NCBI GenBank assembly: GCA_937872175.1
Contig: CALMPI010000011.1
Coordinates: forward strand, 1-64,000
Reading direction: 5' to 3'
DNA length: 64,000 nt
From: an uncultured Flavobacteriales bacterium
Lineage (GTDB): Bacteria > Bacteroidota > Bacteroidia > Flavobacteriales_F > PHOS-HE28
The position numbers were made by a program, and so were the translations under genes. Positions within the stretch are counted from its first letter, which is position 1, and each line of letters starts with the position of its first letter. The notes under the pieces are model-generated. The model did no database searches. It was not told where the DNA came from and saw only the letters and a list, made by a program, of their open reading frames with translations. Shown here piece after piece: positions 8,538-16,329 of the stretch.

Positions 8538-10736
8538 ATGCATCGATCGTTCAAGACGGCGCTTCTTTTCTTGTGCACCCCCTTCGTGGTCCTGGCCCAC
8601 GAGGGCATGTGGTTGCCCACCGTCCTGGGCAGCATCCAGGACCGGATGCAGGCCGAAGGGTTGAAACTCACCGCCGAGGATATTTACAGCGTCAACAACG
8701 GCAGTTTGAAGGACGCCATCGTGCTGTTCGGCGGGGGCTGCACGGCGGAGGTGATCTCGGCCGAGGGATTGATCCTGACGAACCACCATTGTGGCTTTGG
8801 CGCCATTCAGGAGCACAGCACCCTGGAGAAGGACTACCTGAAGGACGGGTTCTGGGCCATGGATCGCGCGCAGGAGCTGCTGAACCCGGGCCTGGCGGCC
8901 ACCTTCATCATCCGGATGGAGGACGTGACCGACCGCATGCTTGCGGCGGTGCCGCCTGGATCCGATGAACCGGCGCGGCAGAAGGCCTTGACCGCCAGGG
9001 GACAGGAACTTGCCCGTGAGGCCATGGCCGGCAGCCACCATCAGGCGGTGGTCCGGGCGTTCAACTATGGACTGCAGTACATCCTCATCGTCAGCGAGGT
9101 CTTCCGCGATGTGCGCCTGGTGGGTGCTCCACCGGGTTCCATCGGCAACTTCGGCGGTGACACGGACAACTGGATGTGGCCCCGGCACACGGGCGATTTC
9201 AGTGTGTTCCGCATCTACGCGGACGCCGATGGCCGTCCTGCCGAACCGTCGCCATCGAACGTGCCGTTCCGTCCGCGACACGTCCTCCCCATCAGCATGG
9301 ATGGCGTCAGGGAAGGTGATTTCGCGATGATCTTCGGCTTCCCCGGCAACACCCAGCGCTACCTGCACAGCCGGGCGGTGGAGTACATCACCAGCACGGG
9401 CGATCCGCTGCGCATCCGCATGCGGCGCGCCAGCCTGGCGGTGATCGACGAGGCGATGCTCGCCAGCGACCGCACCCGCATCCAGTACGCGGACAAGCAG
9501 AAGGGCATCAGCAACGCCTACAAGAAGTGGATCGGCGAGCTGCGCGGCCTCAATGAGCTGCGCACGGTGGATCGCAAGCGGGAGCTGGAGGTGGAGTACC
9601 GGGCGCGTGCCCGGGCCGCAGGCCGCACCGATCTGCTGGCCGTGCTCGATTCCCTGGAGGCCACCTATGCCGGCTTTCCGGCCGTGGCCAAGGCCCGCGA
9701 CCTGCATGTGGAGTTCTTCCTGGTCGGCGCCGAGCTGTTCCGCTTCGCCCTCGGATTCCAGCAGCTCGCCAGCCCCGAAGGTCGAGCCGCGTTGGAGAAG
9801 GAGGGCAAGTTGCAGCGGGAGGTCGACCGGTTGCGCGCGGCCGCGAAGGCGTTCCACAAGGACTACGATGCGGCCGTGGACAAGCGTGTGCTCCTGGCGC
9901 AGTACCCCATCTATCGCGAACACTTGGATCCCTTGCTCGGACCTGACCTGAGCGCCCTGGACAAACAGTTCAAGGACGGCCGGGCCTGGGCGGACCACGT
10001 GTATTCGACCTCGGTGTTCGCTGATGCCGGTGCGTTGGACGCGGCCCTTGCCGGCTACTCCACCAAGGTGATGCGGCGCCTGGCCAAGGATCCGGCCCTG
10101 ACCTTCGCCAGAACACTGACCGAAGCATACACGAGCAGGGTGAAGCCGCGCTCAGAGGCGTTGAACCAGCGGGTGCAGGTGCACATGCGCACTTATGTGG
10201 ATGGGCTCATGACGCTGTTCCCGGAGCGGGGCCACTGGCCGGATGCCAACAGCACCCTGCGCCTCAGCTTCGGCAAGGTGGAGGGGAGCCGTCCGCGGGA
10301 TGGCATGTCCTACGAACCCTTCACGGACCTGGACGGTGTGATGGAGAAGTACAGACCGGGAGATGCGGAGTTCCATGTGCCCGAACGACTGCGTGAGCTA
10401 CATGCCACAAGGGACTTCGGGCCCTATGCGAACGCCGATGGATCGATGCCGGTGTGTTTCACCTCCAGCCTGCACACCACGGGAGGGAATAGCGGCAGCC
10501 CGGTCCTCAACGGCCGGGGCGAGCTCATCGGCATCAACTTCGACCGCAGCTGGGAGAGCACCATGAGCGACATCCAGTTCGATCCCGCCAAGTGCCGCAA
10601 CATCAGCGCCGACATCCGATATGTGCTTTTCGTGATCGACAAGGTGTGCGGAGCGGGCCATCTCGTGAAGGAAATGACGCTTGTGCGCCAGCCCGCCATG
10701 CCCGGCTTTCCCATCGAACTCCCGATACACCGCTGA
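8538..10736 (+). CDS. S46 family dipeptidyl peptidase (DPP7/DPP11-like)
   Basis: The protein has 732 residues, normal for S46 exopeptidases, which release dipeptides from oligopeptides in the periplasm. The start at 8538 gives a signal peptide ending at VLA-HEG; the mature N-terminus HEGMWLP is typical of the family. The catalytic triad can be read as His84 (TNHHCG), Asp220 (RHTGDF) and Ser652 (GGNSGSP). Counting 18 residues past Ser652 gives Arg670 (NFDRSWE), the position I believe separates Arg-type (DPP11, acidic P1) from Gly-type (DPP7) enzymes; this subtype call is an inference. phhB follows after 3 bases. Confidence 0.93.
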   Translation: MHRSFKTALLFLCTPFVVLAHEGMWLPTVLGSIQDRMQAEGLKLTAEDIYSVNNGSLKDAIVLFGGGCTAEVISAEGLILTNHHCGFGAIQEHSTLEKDYLKDGFWAMDRAQELLNPGLAATFIIRMEDVTDRMLAAVPPGSDEPARQKALTARGQELAREAMAGSHHQAVVRAFNYGLQYILIVSEVFRDVRLVGAPPGSIGNFGGDTDNWMWPRHTGDFSVFRIYADADGRPAEPSPSNVPFRPRHVLPISMDGVREGDFAMIFGFPGNTQRYLHSRAVEYITSTGDPLRIRMRRASLAVIDEAMLASDRTRIQYADKQKGISNAYKKWIGELRGLNELRTVDRKRELEVEYRARARAAGRTDLLAVLDSLEATYAGFPAVAKARDLHVEFFLVGAELFRFALGFQQLASPEGRAALEKEGKLQREVDRLRAAAKAFHKDYDAAVDKRVLLAQYPIYREHLDPLLGPDLSALDKQFKDGRAWADHVYSTSVFADAGALDAALAGYSTKVMRRLAKDPALTFARTLTEAYTSRVKPRSEALNQRVQVHMRTYVDGLMTLFPERGHWPDANSTLRLSFGKVEGSRPRDGMSYEPFTDLDGVMEKYRPGDAEFHVPERLRELHATRDFGPYANADGSMPVCFTSSLHTTGGNSGSPVLNGRGELIGINFDRSWESTMSDIQFDPAKCRNISADIRYVLFVIDKVCGAGHLVKEMTLVRQPAMPGFPIELPIHR

Positions 10737-10739
10737 GGG

Positions 10740-10997
10740 ATGGATGCCCGGTGGGTCGAAAAGGGGGGCGGGCTGGAACGGGACTTCCGGTTCCCGGATT
10801 TCAATGCCGCGTTCGGGTTCATGACGCGTGTGGCGATGGAGGCCGAGCGCCTGGGTCATCACCCCACATGGACCAATACATGGAACCGGGTGTGGGTGCG
10901 CCTGTCCACGCACGATGCAGGCCAGGTCGTGACCGAGAAGGACAGGGAGCTCGCCGCCGCGATCGACCGCATCGCCGGGGCGATGGGCGCGCGATAA
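10740..10997 (+). CDS. phhB: Pterin-4-alpha-carbinolamine dehydratase
   Basis: An 85-residue protein that dehydrates 4a-hydroxytetrahydrobiopterin during pterin cofactor recycling for aromatic amino acid hydroxylases. The family signature is clear: FxDFNAAFGFM, then AERLGHHPTWTNTWNRVWV, then LSTHDAGQVVTEKD, with the active-site His pair in GHHP and a conserved downstream His and Asp. Length is near the family norm. The gene starts 3 bases after the S46 stop, so the two are probably co-transcribed, and it ends just before a strong hairpin. No aromatic hydroxylase gene is in the window. Confidence 0.95.
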   Translation: MDARWVEKGGGLERDFRFPDFNAAFGFMTRVAMEAERLGHHPTWTNTWNRVWVRLSTHDAGQVVTEKDRELAAAIDRIAGAMGAR

Positions 10998-11003
10998 GGG
11001 CTC

Positions 11004-11048
11004 GTGGAACGAACAAGCCCGGCCATCGGCCGGGCTTGTTCGTTCCAC
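11004..11048. terminator. Perfect 21-bp inverted-repeat terminator between convergent genes
   Basis: The arms at 11004-11024 and 11028-11048 are perfect complements around a 3-base loop (ATC). The hairpin lies between phhB (plus, ends 10997) and the DUF1573 gene (minus, ends 11062). No long U-tract follows on either strand, so it probably acts bidirectionally through its very stable stem. Confidence 0.85.
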
Positions 11049-11061
11049 GGTGCAAGCGAGG

Positions 11062-11601
11062 TCAGCCGACCTTCTGCACGTTGGCCGAGATGCGCAGCGT
11101 GGTCTGCTTGGGCTCGGTGTTGGCCGTCACGGTGACGGTCTTGTTCTGTTGGTTCTCCTGCTTGCCGGGCTTGTAGACCACTTCGATCTCACCCTTGCCG
11201 CCCGGAGGGATGGGCTCCTTGGGGTAGTTCGGCACGGTGCATCCGCAGCTGCCCTGGGCGTTCTCGATCAGCAGGGGCTCCTTGCCGGTGTTGGTGAAGG
11301 AGAAGACGTACTTGTTCTCGGAATCCTGTTTGATGGAGCCGAAGTCGTGTTCCATGCTCGCGAAGCTGATGGAGGTCTTCGGTCGGTTGTCGATGGCCGC
11401 CTGTGCCTGCTGGGCCAGGGGGTCGAAGGTCTTGGCATCCGAGATGGTGCTCGGGGGCGTGGCGGGCTTGGTGGCCGCAACGGTGCTGGTGGCGCTGGCT
11501 TCGCTGCTGGCGGCGCCGCTGGTTCCGGTGCCGCTGGCTGCCATATAGATCAGCGTGCCGGCGATGAGGGCCAGCAGGGCGATCTTGACGGTCTCTTTCA
11601 T
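11062..11601 (-). CDS. DUF1573 domain protein, membrane-anchored
   Basis: A 179-residue protein. Residues 5-23 form one hydrophobic segment (ALLALIAGTLIYMAA), likely an uncleaved anchor or signal peptide. An Ala/Thr/Ser-rich linker follows, then a DUF1573 domain from about residue 80 with the hallmark motifs HDFGSI, FTNTGKEPL, GSCGCTVP and YKPG. DUF1573 proteins are very common in Bacteroidota; the domain has an Ig/ASH-like fold and no assigned biochemical role. A promoter-like box lies 35 bases upstream, so it may be transcribed separately from the S41 gene before it on this strand. Confidence 0.92.
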   Translation of the reverse strand: MKETVKIALLALIAGTLIYMAASGTGTSGAASSEASATSTVAATKPATPPSTISDAKTFDPLAQQAQAAIDNRPKTSISFASMEHDFGSIKQDSENKYVFSFTNTGKEPLLIENAQGSCGCTVPNYPKEPIPPGGKGEIEVVYKPGKQENQQNKTVTVTANTEPKQTTLRISANVQKVG

Positions 11602-11635
11602 CGCTCGATGTGTTTGGTTGGTCTTGGTCGGGCCG

Positions 11636-11643
11636 CGAAAATA
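11636..11643 (-). promoter_or_regulatory. Promoter box TATTTTCG for the DUF1573 gene
   Basis: A minus-strand TAnnTTCG box in the 91-bp gap after the S41 gene. It leaves a leader of about 30 bases rich in A and C (with ACCAACCAAACACA) and no Shine-Dalgarno sequence. Confidence 0.5.
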
Positions 11644-11692
11644 GGGTTGCCGAGGCCTGGCGTATCCCCCTTAACGATCCATTAACAGCCCG

Positions 11693-13312
11693 TCATTGCT
11701 GGCGTGCCATGCCCAGCCGCTCATAGGTGTCGCTTTGAAGGGCCTCCAACGCCTTGCGGAAACTGCTATCCACCGGGTTGTCGGCGTTGATGACCTGCCA
11801 GTAGGCCGACGTATCCCAGAGGTCGCGGGCCAGCAGGGCCTTCAGGCGGAGGGCGATGAGGGGTCGCGACCGTGCCAGTCCTTCAGGGTCCGGATCCACA
11901 CCGTCGGCTTTCGCGGCGGCCTCGAGCTCGCGGAGCACGACATCGTCCACGTGATAGTGCGCGATGAACGCCCCCACCTCGGAATGGGCCCGCAGCAGCC
12001 GGTCACGCTCGCGGTCAACGAGGCCGAGGGCGAAGGTGTTCAGGGTGCCCTTGCGCACGAGCAGGCCGAAATAGTCCGAGCTGAGGCTGGTGTCGATGGC
12101 CACGAAGATGTCCGGCATGATGCCGCCGCCTCCGAAGACGACACGCTTGTTCATGGTGAAGTAGCGGGCGGTATCGGCCAGGGCGATGCTGTCGGCGTGC
12201 ATCAGCTCGCCTTTCGCAAGCCGCTCCGCACGTTCCTTCCGATAGGCCTCCACGCCGTCCTCATAAGGCTTCTGGATGCATCGTCCGCTGGGGGTATGAT
12301 AGCGGCTCACGGTGAGCCGCACCGCCGAGCCGTCCGGCAGCATCACCGGGCGTTGCACAAGGCCCTTGCCGAAACTGCGGCGGCCGACCACGAGTCCACG
12401 GTCCCAGTCCTGCACCGCGCCGCTCACGATCTCGCTCGCGCTGGCGCTGCCCTCGTCCACCAGCACCACCAGTCGTCCCTTTTCGAAACGGCCCTCCGCG
12501 GTGGCGAAGGTGTTCTCACGTGGGGTGTTCCGCCCTTCGGTGTACACGATCAGCCTGCGGTCCGCAAGGAACTCGTCGGCCATCTCGATCGCCGAGCGCA
12601 GGTAGCCGCCGCCATTGCCCTGCAGGTCGAGCACCAGGTCCTGCATGCCCTTGCCCCGCAGTTCGTCCAGCTTGTCCCGCAGTTCCTTCGTGGTGGTGGC
12701 GCTGAACCGGCTCACCTTGATGTACCCGATGGTGGGCGTGGCCATGTAGGAGGCCTCCACGCTGTAGATGGGGATCTTGTCCCGGGTGATCGTGAACTCA
12801 AGGGGATCGACCTCCCCCCGCCGGGCGATGGAGACATTGACCTTGGTGCCTTTGCGGCCCCGGAGCCGCTTCATCACGTCCGGGTTCTTGATGCCGATGC
12901 CGGCCACCGCCTCGCCATCGATGCGCACGATGCGGTCGCCGGCACGGATGCCGAGTCGCTCGCTGGGGCCACCGGCGATGGCATCCACCACATAGATGGT
13001 GTCCCGGACGATGTTGAACTGGATGCCGACCCCCTCGAAATTGCCTTTCAGGGGCTCGTTCACCTCCTCCAGTTCCTCCTTGGGGATGTAGATGGAATGC
13101 GGGTCGAGCTCCTCGAGCATGCCTACGATCGCCTCCTCCACGAGCTTCTCCTGGTCCACGCTGTCCACGTACATGCGGTCGATGTGGTAGAGCAGCGCCT
13201 CCAACTTGCTGGCCGGTGACGGCTTCGCGGTCTGGCAATGGATCAGCTGACCGCCCCACGCCACGGCGGCCAGGAGCAGGGCAAGGGTGCGAAGTGGAAG
13301 GGAATGGACCAT
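11693..13312 (-). CDS. S41 family C-terminal processing peptidase (CtpA-like)
   Basis: A 539-residue periplasmic serine protease that cleaves unstructured C-termini. The start at 13312 begins a signal peptide (MVHSLPLRTLALLLAAVAWG); a longer reading frame upstream runs into the previous gene and is rejected. The order is: N-terminal helical region, PDZ domain (residues ~85-165, with GNFEGVGI and GIRAGDRI), and catalytic core with the Ser/Lys dyad Ser291 (GSASASE) and Lys316 (SFGKG). DLQGNGGG and RYHTPSGRCIQ are typical of Bacteroidota homologues, which have a longer C-terminus than CtpA. It lies 44 bases after the YwqK-like gene in a pbpC-led operon. Confidence 0.95.
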   Translation of the reverse strand: MVHSLPLRTLALLLAAVAWGGQLIHCQTAKPSPASKLEALLYHIDRMYVDSVDQEKLVEEAIVGMLEELDPHSIYIPKEELEEVNEPLKGNFEGVGIQFNIVRDTIYVVDAIAGGPSERLGIRAGDRIVRIDGEAVAGIGIKNPDVMKRLRGRKGTKVNVSIARRGEVDPLEFTITRDKIPIYSVEASYMATPTIGYIKVSRFSATTTKELRDKLDELRGKGMQDLVLDLQGNGGGYLRSAIEMADEFLADRRLIVYTEGRNTPRENTFATAEGRFEKGRLVVLVDEGSASASEIVSGAVQDWDRGLVVGRRSFGKGLVQRPVMLPDGSAVRLTVSRYHTPSGRCIQKPYEDGVEAYRKERAERLAKGELMHADSIALADTARYFTMNKRVVFGGGGIMPDIFVAIDTSLSSDYFGLLVRKGTLNTFALGLVDRERDRLLRAHSEVGAFIAHYHVDDVVLRELEAAAKADGVDPDPEGLARSRPLIALRLKALLARDLWDTSAYWQVINADNPVDSSFRKALEALQSDTYERLGMARQQ

Positions 13313-13356
13313 TGGCGATGGAACGCGGTTAGTGGGCGTGAGGTTGCCTGGGCGGA

Positions 13357-13896
13357 TCAACGGATCGGGGTCTTGATGCCCATGAATCGATAGGTGCTGC
13401 CCTGGAGGAGCCTGCCTTTGTGCCATTTCTCCACGCGCACCAGGCGGCCGTCCTCGTAGTAGCGCCACTTCCCATGCTGCACACCGTCCTTGTACTGGCC
13501 CACGATGGCCTGGTCACGGAAGGCCCAGGTCCCTTCGCGGACGCCCATTCGGTATTGACCCTTGAGCACCACACGACCTTGTTCGTCGTATTCGGTCCAG
13601 TCGCCATGGAGCGAGCCCCATCCATACACCGCGAAAATGAGCGGCCGACCGTCCGGGTAGAACGCACGGTACACGCCGCTGGGTTTGCCGCGTCGGTAGC
13701 TCAGCGTGGTGGCCACGCGCGTGGTGTCGAAGGCGTAGTGGCTGGTGCGCACGAAGGCCTCGGTGTCCTGCATCGGGCCATGCACGAGGGCGAACGCATA
13801 GATGGTGTCCCCGGAAGGCACGAAGAGCGTGTCCGGCTGTGCGCGAAGGACTAGGGCGCCGAGGAGCAGGGGGACGATCGTGATCAGGCGGCTCAT
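13357..13896 (-). CDS. YwqK/MORN-like repeat protein, secreted
   Basis: A 179-residue protein with a signal peptide (MSRLITIVPLLLGALVLRAQ) and repeated short units of the MORN/YwqK type: GKPSGVYRAFYPDG, GSLHGDWTEYDEQGR, GVREGTWAF and GVQHGKWRYYEDG. Such repeats are often described as antitoxin-like by annotation pipelines, but nothing here supports a toxin-antitoxin role. Its start overlaps the pbpC stop by 4 bases, which implies translational coupling and an envelope role. Function is unknown. Confidence 0.85.
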   Translation of the reverse strand: MSRLITIVPLLLGALVLRAQPDTLFVPSGDTIYAFALVHGPMQDTEAFVRTSHYAFDTTRVATTLSYRRGKPSGVYRAFYPDGRPLIFAVYGWGSLHGDWTEYDEQGRVVLKGQYRMGVREGTWAFRDQAIVGQYKDGVQHGKWRYYEDGRLVRVEKWHKGRLLQGSTYRFMGIKTPIR

Positions 13897-16250
13897 GGGT
13901 CGGGCCCCGGGTAGGCCACCCGGAAGTGGACCGTGGTGGAGCGGCCCTCCGTATCGGACAAAGTTAGTCGATGCGGACCCGGATCAAGGTCCAGGGCCGT
14001 TCGGTGCACGGCGCGTGTGGTGGCGCGGTAGGTTCCGTCGACATGCCAGTGGATCACGGCGCCGGCCTCGCGGTGGGCGGCTTCGGCGACGACCCTTCCA
14101 CGCCTTCCGTCCAGTTCCCGGGCAAGGAGCACCACCGAACCCGGCTCCGGATAGATCAGCTGCATCAGGTCCTCCAGATCCGGTGCGGCAGTACCCGGCA
14201 ACGGGGGCGGAAGCCTGATGTACAGCGGGTCCGTGGGGGCATAGTAGGCTTCCATCGCCGGGGGAAGCACGAACCAGGGCACGGGCATACCTCCGTCCTG
14301 CACCGAGGCCCGGTGTGCACGATCGGCGGTACACCAGACCATGCGGTGGTAGGGGCATGGCGGGGTGGCCAGCCCGGTTCGAGGGATGGGCACGGTATCC
14401 ACGTCCGGACAGGCGGCCTGGGCGCGATGCCCGCTGCGGCGGCATAGCGGCCATGGCACCAGCAGGTCATGCGGAGGGGAGGGTGGAGGTCCGGGCTCCG
14501 TCAACCCGAACAGCTCGAAAAGGACGGGTGCGGCCATGAGCCCCCCGGTCAGCCCCGGCCGTCCCTCGCCATCGGCATTGCCGCACCAGACCCCGATCGC
14601 ATGCTGTTCGGTGACACCGATGGCCCAGGCATCGCGGTGGCCGTAGCTGGTACCGGTCTTCCACGCGATGCGCCGGGCCCCGGCGAAGTGCTGCCAGCCG
14701 GCTTCCTCGTTCGGTCGGGTCGCGTGGTTCAGTGCCTCCAAGGCGAAGTGCGCTCCGGAGGCCGTGATGGGCGACGGCCCGGCCTGCGCAAGCTCACTTG
14801 CGACAACGATCGGGTCGCGGACCAGCTGCCCGGGGTCGATGGCCGAACGCCCATGATGCGCCCGAACACGGGCCAGGCCGGCGTATGCACCGGTGATCTC
14901 CAGCAATGTGGTCTCACCTCCGCCCAGGATCAGGCTGAGCCCGTAGTGGTCGGCCGACCGGTCCAAGGACCTGATGCCCATCGCCCGGAACAGCCTCAGC
15001 GAGCGGTCGATGCCATGCTGGCGCAAGGCGCGCACCGCAGGTACGTTCAGCGATCGGGCCAGTGCGGTGGAAGCGGGAACGGCGCCCTGGTACCGGCCGT
15101 CGTAGTTGCCGGGGGCGAAGCCATCGTAATGCACGGGCAGGTCGGCCACGAGCATGTCCGGCAGCAGCTCGCCCGCATCGAGCTGTGCGGCGTAGAGGAA
15201 CGGCTTGAGGAGGCTGCCGGTGCTGCGCCGTGCACGCACAAGGTCCACCTGTCCGTTGTGCTGGCCACCGGCCGATCGCAGGTTACCGACATAGGCCAGG
15301 ACCTCACCGGTGGTGATGTCCATGATCACCGCAGCGGCGTTCATGACACGGTCGGATCGCAGGCGTTGGGCGTGGCGTTCCAACACGCTGGCCGCGCGCT
15401 CCTGAAGCGCTCCGTCCACGGTGCAGCGGATGGTCCCCTCATGTGAGGAGCCGAGGGTGGCGAGCAGATGGGGGGCACGGTCCGGAAGGGCCATGGGCTT
15501 GGACGGCAGGGGTTCCTCCCGGGCCAGCGACCATTCCAGTTCGGTCAGCCGTCCATCGTCCAACAGCCTGTCCAGCAGGTGATCGCGTTTGGCACGCAGG
15601 GCCTCCCGGTGGCGGCCGGGATGCATCAGGGAGGGGGCGTTGGGGAGCACGGCCAGCGTGGCCGCCTCGGCCCAGCTCAAGGCATGGGGGGAATGTCCGA
15701 AGAAACGCCAGCTGGCGGCCTCCAGGCCCACCACATTGCCGCCGAACGGCGCGTGCGCCGCATGCATGCGGAGGATCTCGGCTTTGCTGAAGCGCAGCTC
15801 AAGCCCCACGGCAAGGGCCATGTCCAGCACTTTATTCACCAGCGTCCGCTCTCCACCGCGGGCCAGCCGCGCCACCTGCATGGTGATGGTGCTTCCCCCG
15901 CTCAGCACCCGTCCGGCGCGCACGTTCTGCCACACCGCCCGCACCAGGGCAACGGGGTTGATCCCGGGATGCCGGTGGAAGTACCGGTCCTCGAACCGCA
16001 GCAGGCAGGTCTCGAATCGCGGGTCGAGGGGGGCGCTGCCCTCGTCCAGCCGCCACTGCCCATCCGCGGCCACCCGGGCGCCGAGCAGTCGACCATCCCG
16101 GTCCAGGAGGGCCACCGATCGGGGCTTGGTGAAGAGGGGCCGGCCGGCCCAGGCCCAGCAGGCCAGCAGCACCACGGCCAGCACCGCCAGGCCCCGTGCC
16201 GCCAGGGGGCGAACGCGCTTGGACAACCGAATGCGATGGGGGGGCGTCAT
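13893..16250 (-). CDS. pbpC: Penicillin-binding protein 1C
   Basis: A 785-residue bifunctional peptidoglycan synthase. A membrane anchor lies at residues 20-36. The GT51 transglycosylase domain has Glu87 in FEDRYFHRHPGI and the GGSTITMQVARL motif. The transpeptidase domain has the SxxK box (TGSLLKPF) and KTGTSYGHRDAW. A C-terminal Ig-like BiPBP_C domain (~690-785) is typical of PBP1C. In many bacteria pbpC is paired with a periplasmic alpha-2-macroglobulin gene; here that gene lies at 21516-27089 on the same strand, separated by opposite-strand genes. It heads the run pbpC, YwqK-like, S41, DUF1573. Confidence 0.95.
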   Translation of the reverse strand: MTPPHRIRLSKRVRPLAARGLAVLAVVLLACWAWAGRPLFTKPRSVALLDRDGRLLGARVAADGQWRLDEGSAPLDPRFETCLLRFEDRYFHRHPGINPVALVRAVWQNVRAGRVLSGGSTITMQVARLARGGERTLVNKVLDMALAVGLELRFSKAEILRMHAAHAPFGGNVVGLEAASWRFFGHSPHALSWAEAATLAVLPNAPSLMHPGRHREALRAKRDHLLDRLLDDGRLTELEWSLAREEPLPSKPMALPDRAPHLLATLGSSHEGTIRCTVDGALQERAASVLERHAQRLRSDRVMNAAAVIMDITTGEVLAYVGNLRSAGGQHNGQVDLVRARRSTGSLLKPFLYAAQLDAGELLPDMLVADLPVHYDGFAPGNYDGRYQGAVPASTALARSLNVPAVRALRQHGIDRSLRLFRAMGIRSLDRSADHYGLSLILGGGETTLLEITGAYAGLARVRAHHGRSAIDPGQLVRDPIVVASELAQAGPSPITASGAHFALEALNHATRPNEEAGWQHFAGARRIAWKTGTSYGHRDAWAIGVTEQHAIGVWCGNADGEGRPGLTGGLMAAPVLFELFGLTEPGPPPSPPHDLLVPWPLCRRSGHRAQAACPDVDTVPIPRTGLATPPCPYHRMVWCTADRAHRASVQDGGMPVPWFVLPPAMEAYYAPTDPLYIRLPPPLPGTAAPDLEDLMQLIYPEPGSVVLLARELDGRRGRVVAEAAHREAGAVIHWHVDGTYRATTRAVHRTALDLDPGPHRLTLSDTEGRSTTVHFRVAYPGPDP

Positions 16251-16302
16251 GCAGGACGGAACACCTTGGGTCCGAAGATCCGTCGGAGTTCCGTGGGAAC
16301 CT

Positions 16303-16310
16303 TATCTTCG
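16303..16310 (+). promoter_or_regulatory. Promoter box TATCTTCG for the CHU_C protein gene
   Basis: A TAnnTTCG box in the 79-bp gap between divergent pbpC and the gene at 16330. It leaves a leader of about 15-19 bases. A minus-strand box for pbpC was not convincingly found. Confidence 0.5.
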
Positions 16311-16329
16311 ACCGCCTTAACGAACCACG

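Noticed and set aside
8223..9998. 591-codon minus-strand frame
   Set aside because: It lies opposite the S46 peptidase, whose catalytic motifs are intact.
13357..13896. Toxin-antitoxin role suggested by YwqK-type repeats
   Set aside because: The protein has a signal peptide and sits in an envelope operon; no toxin gene is adjacent.
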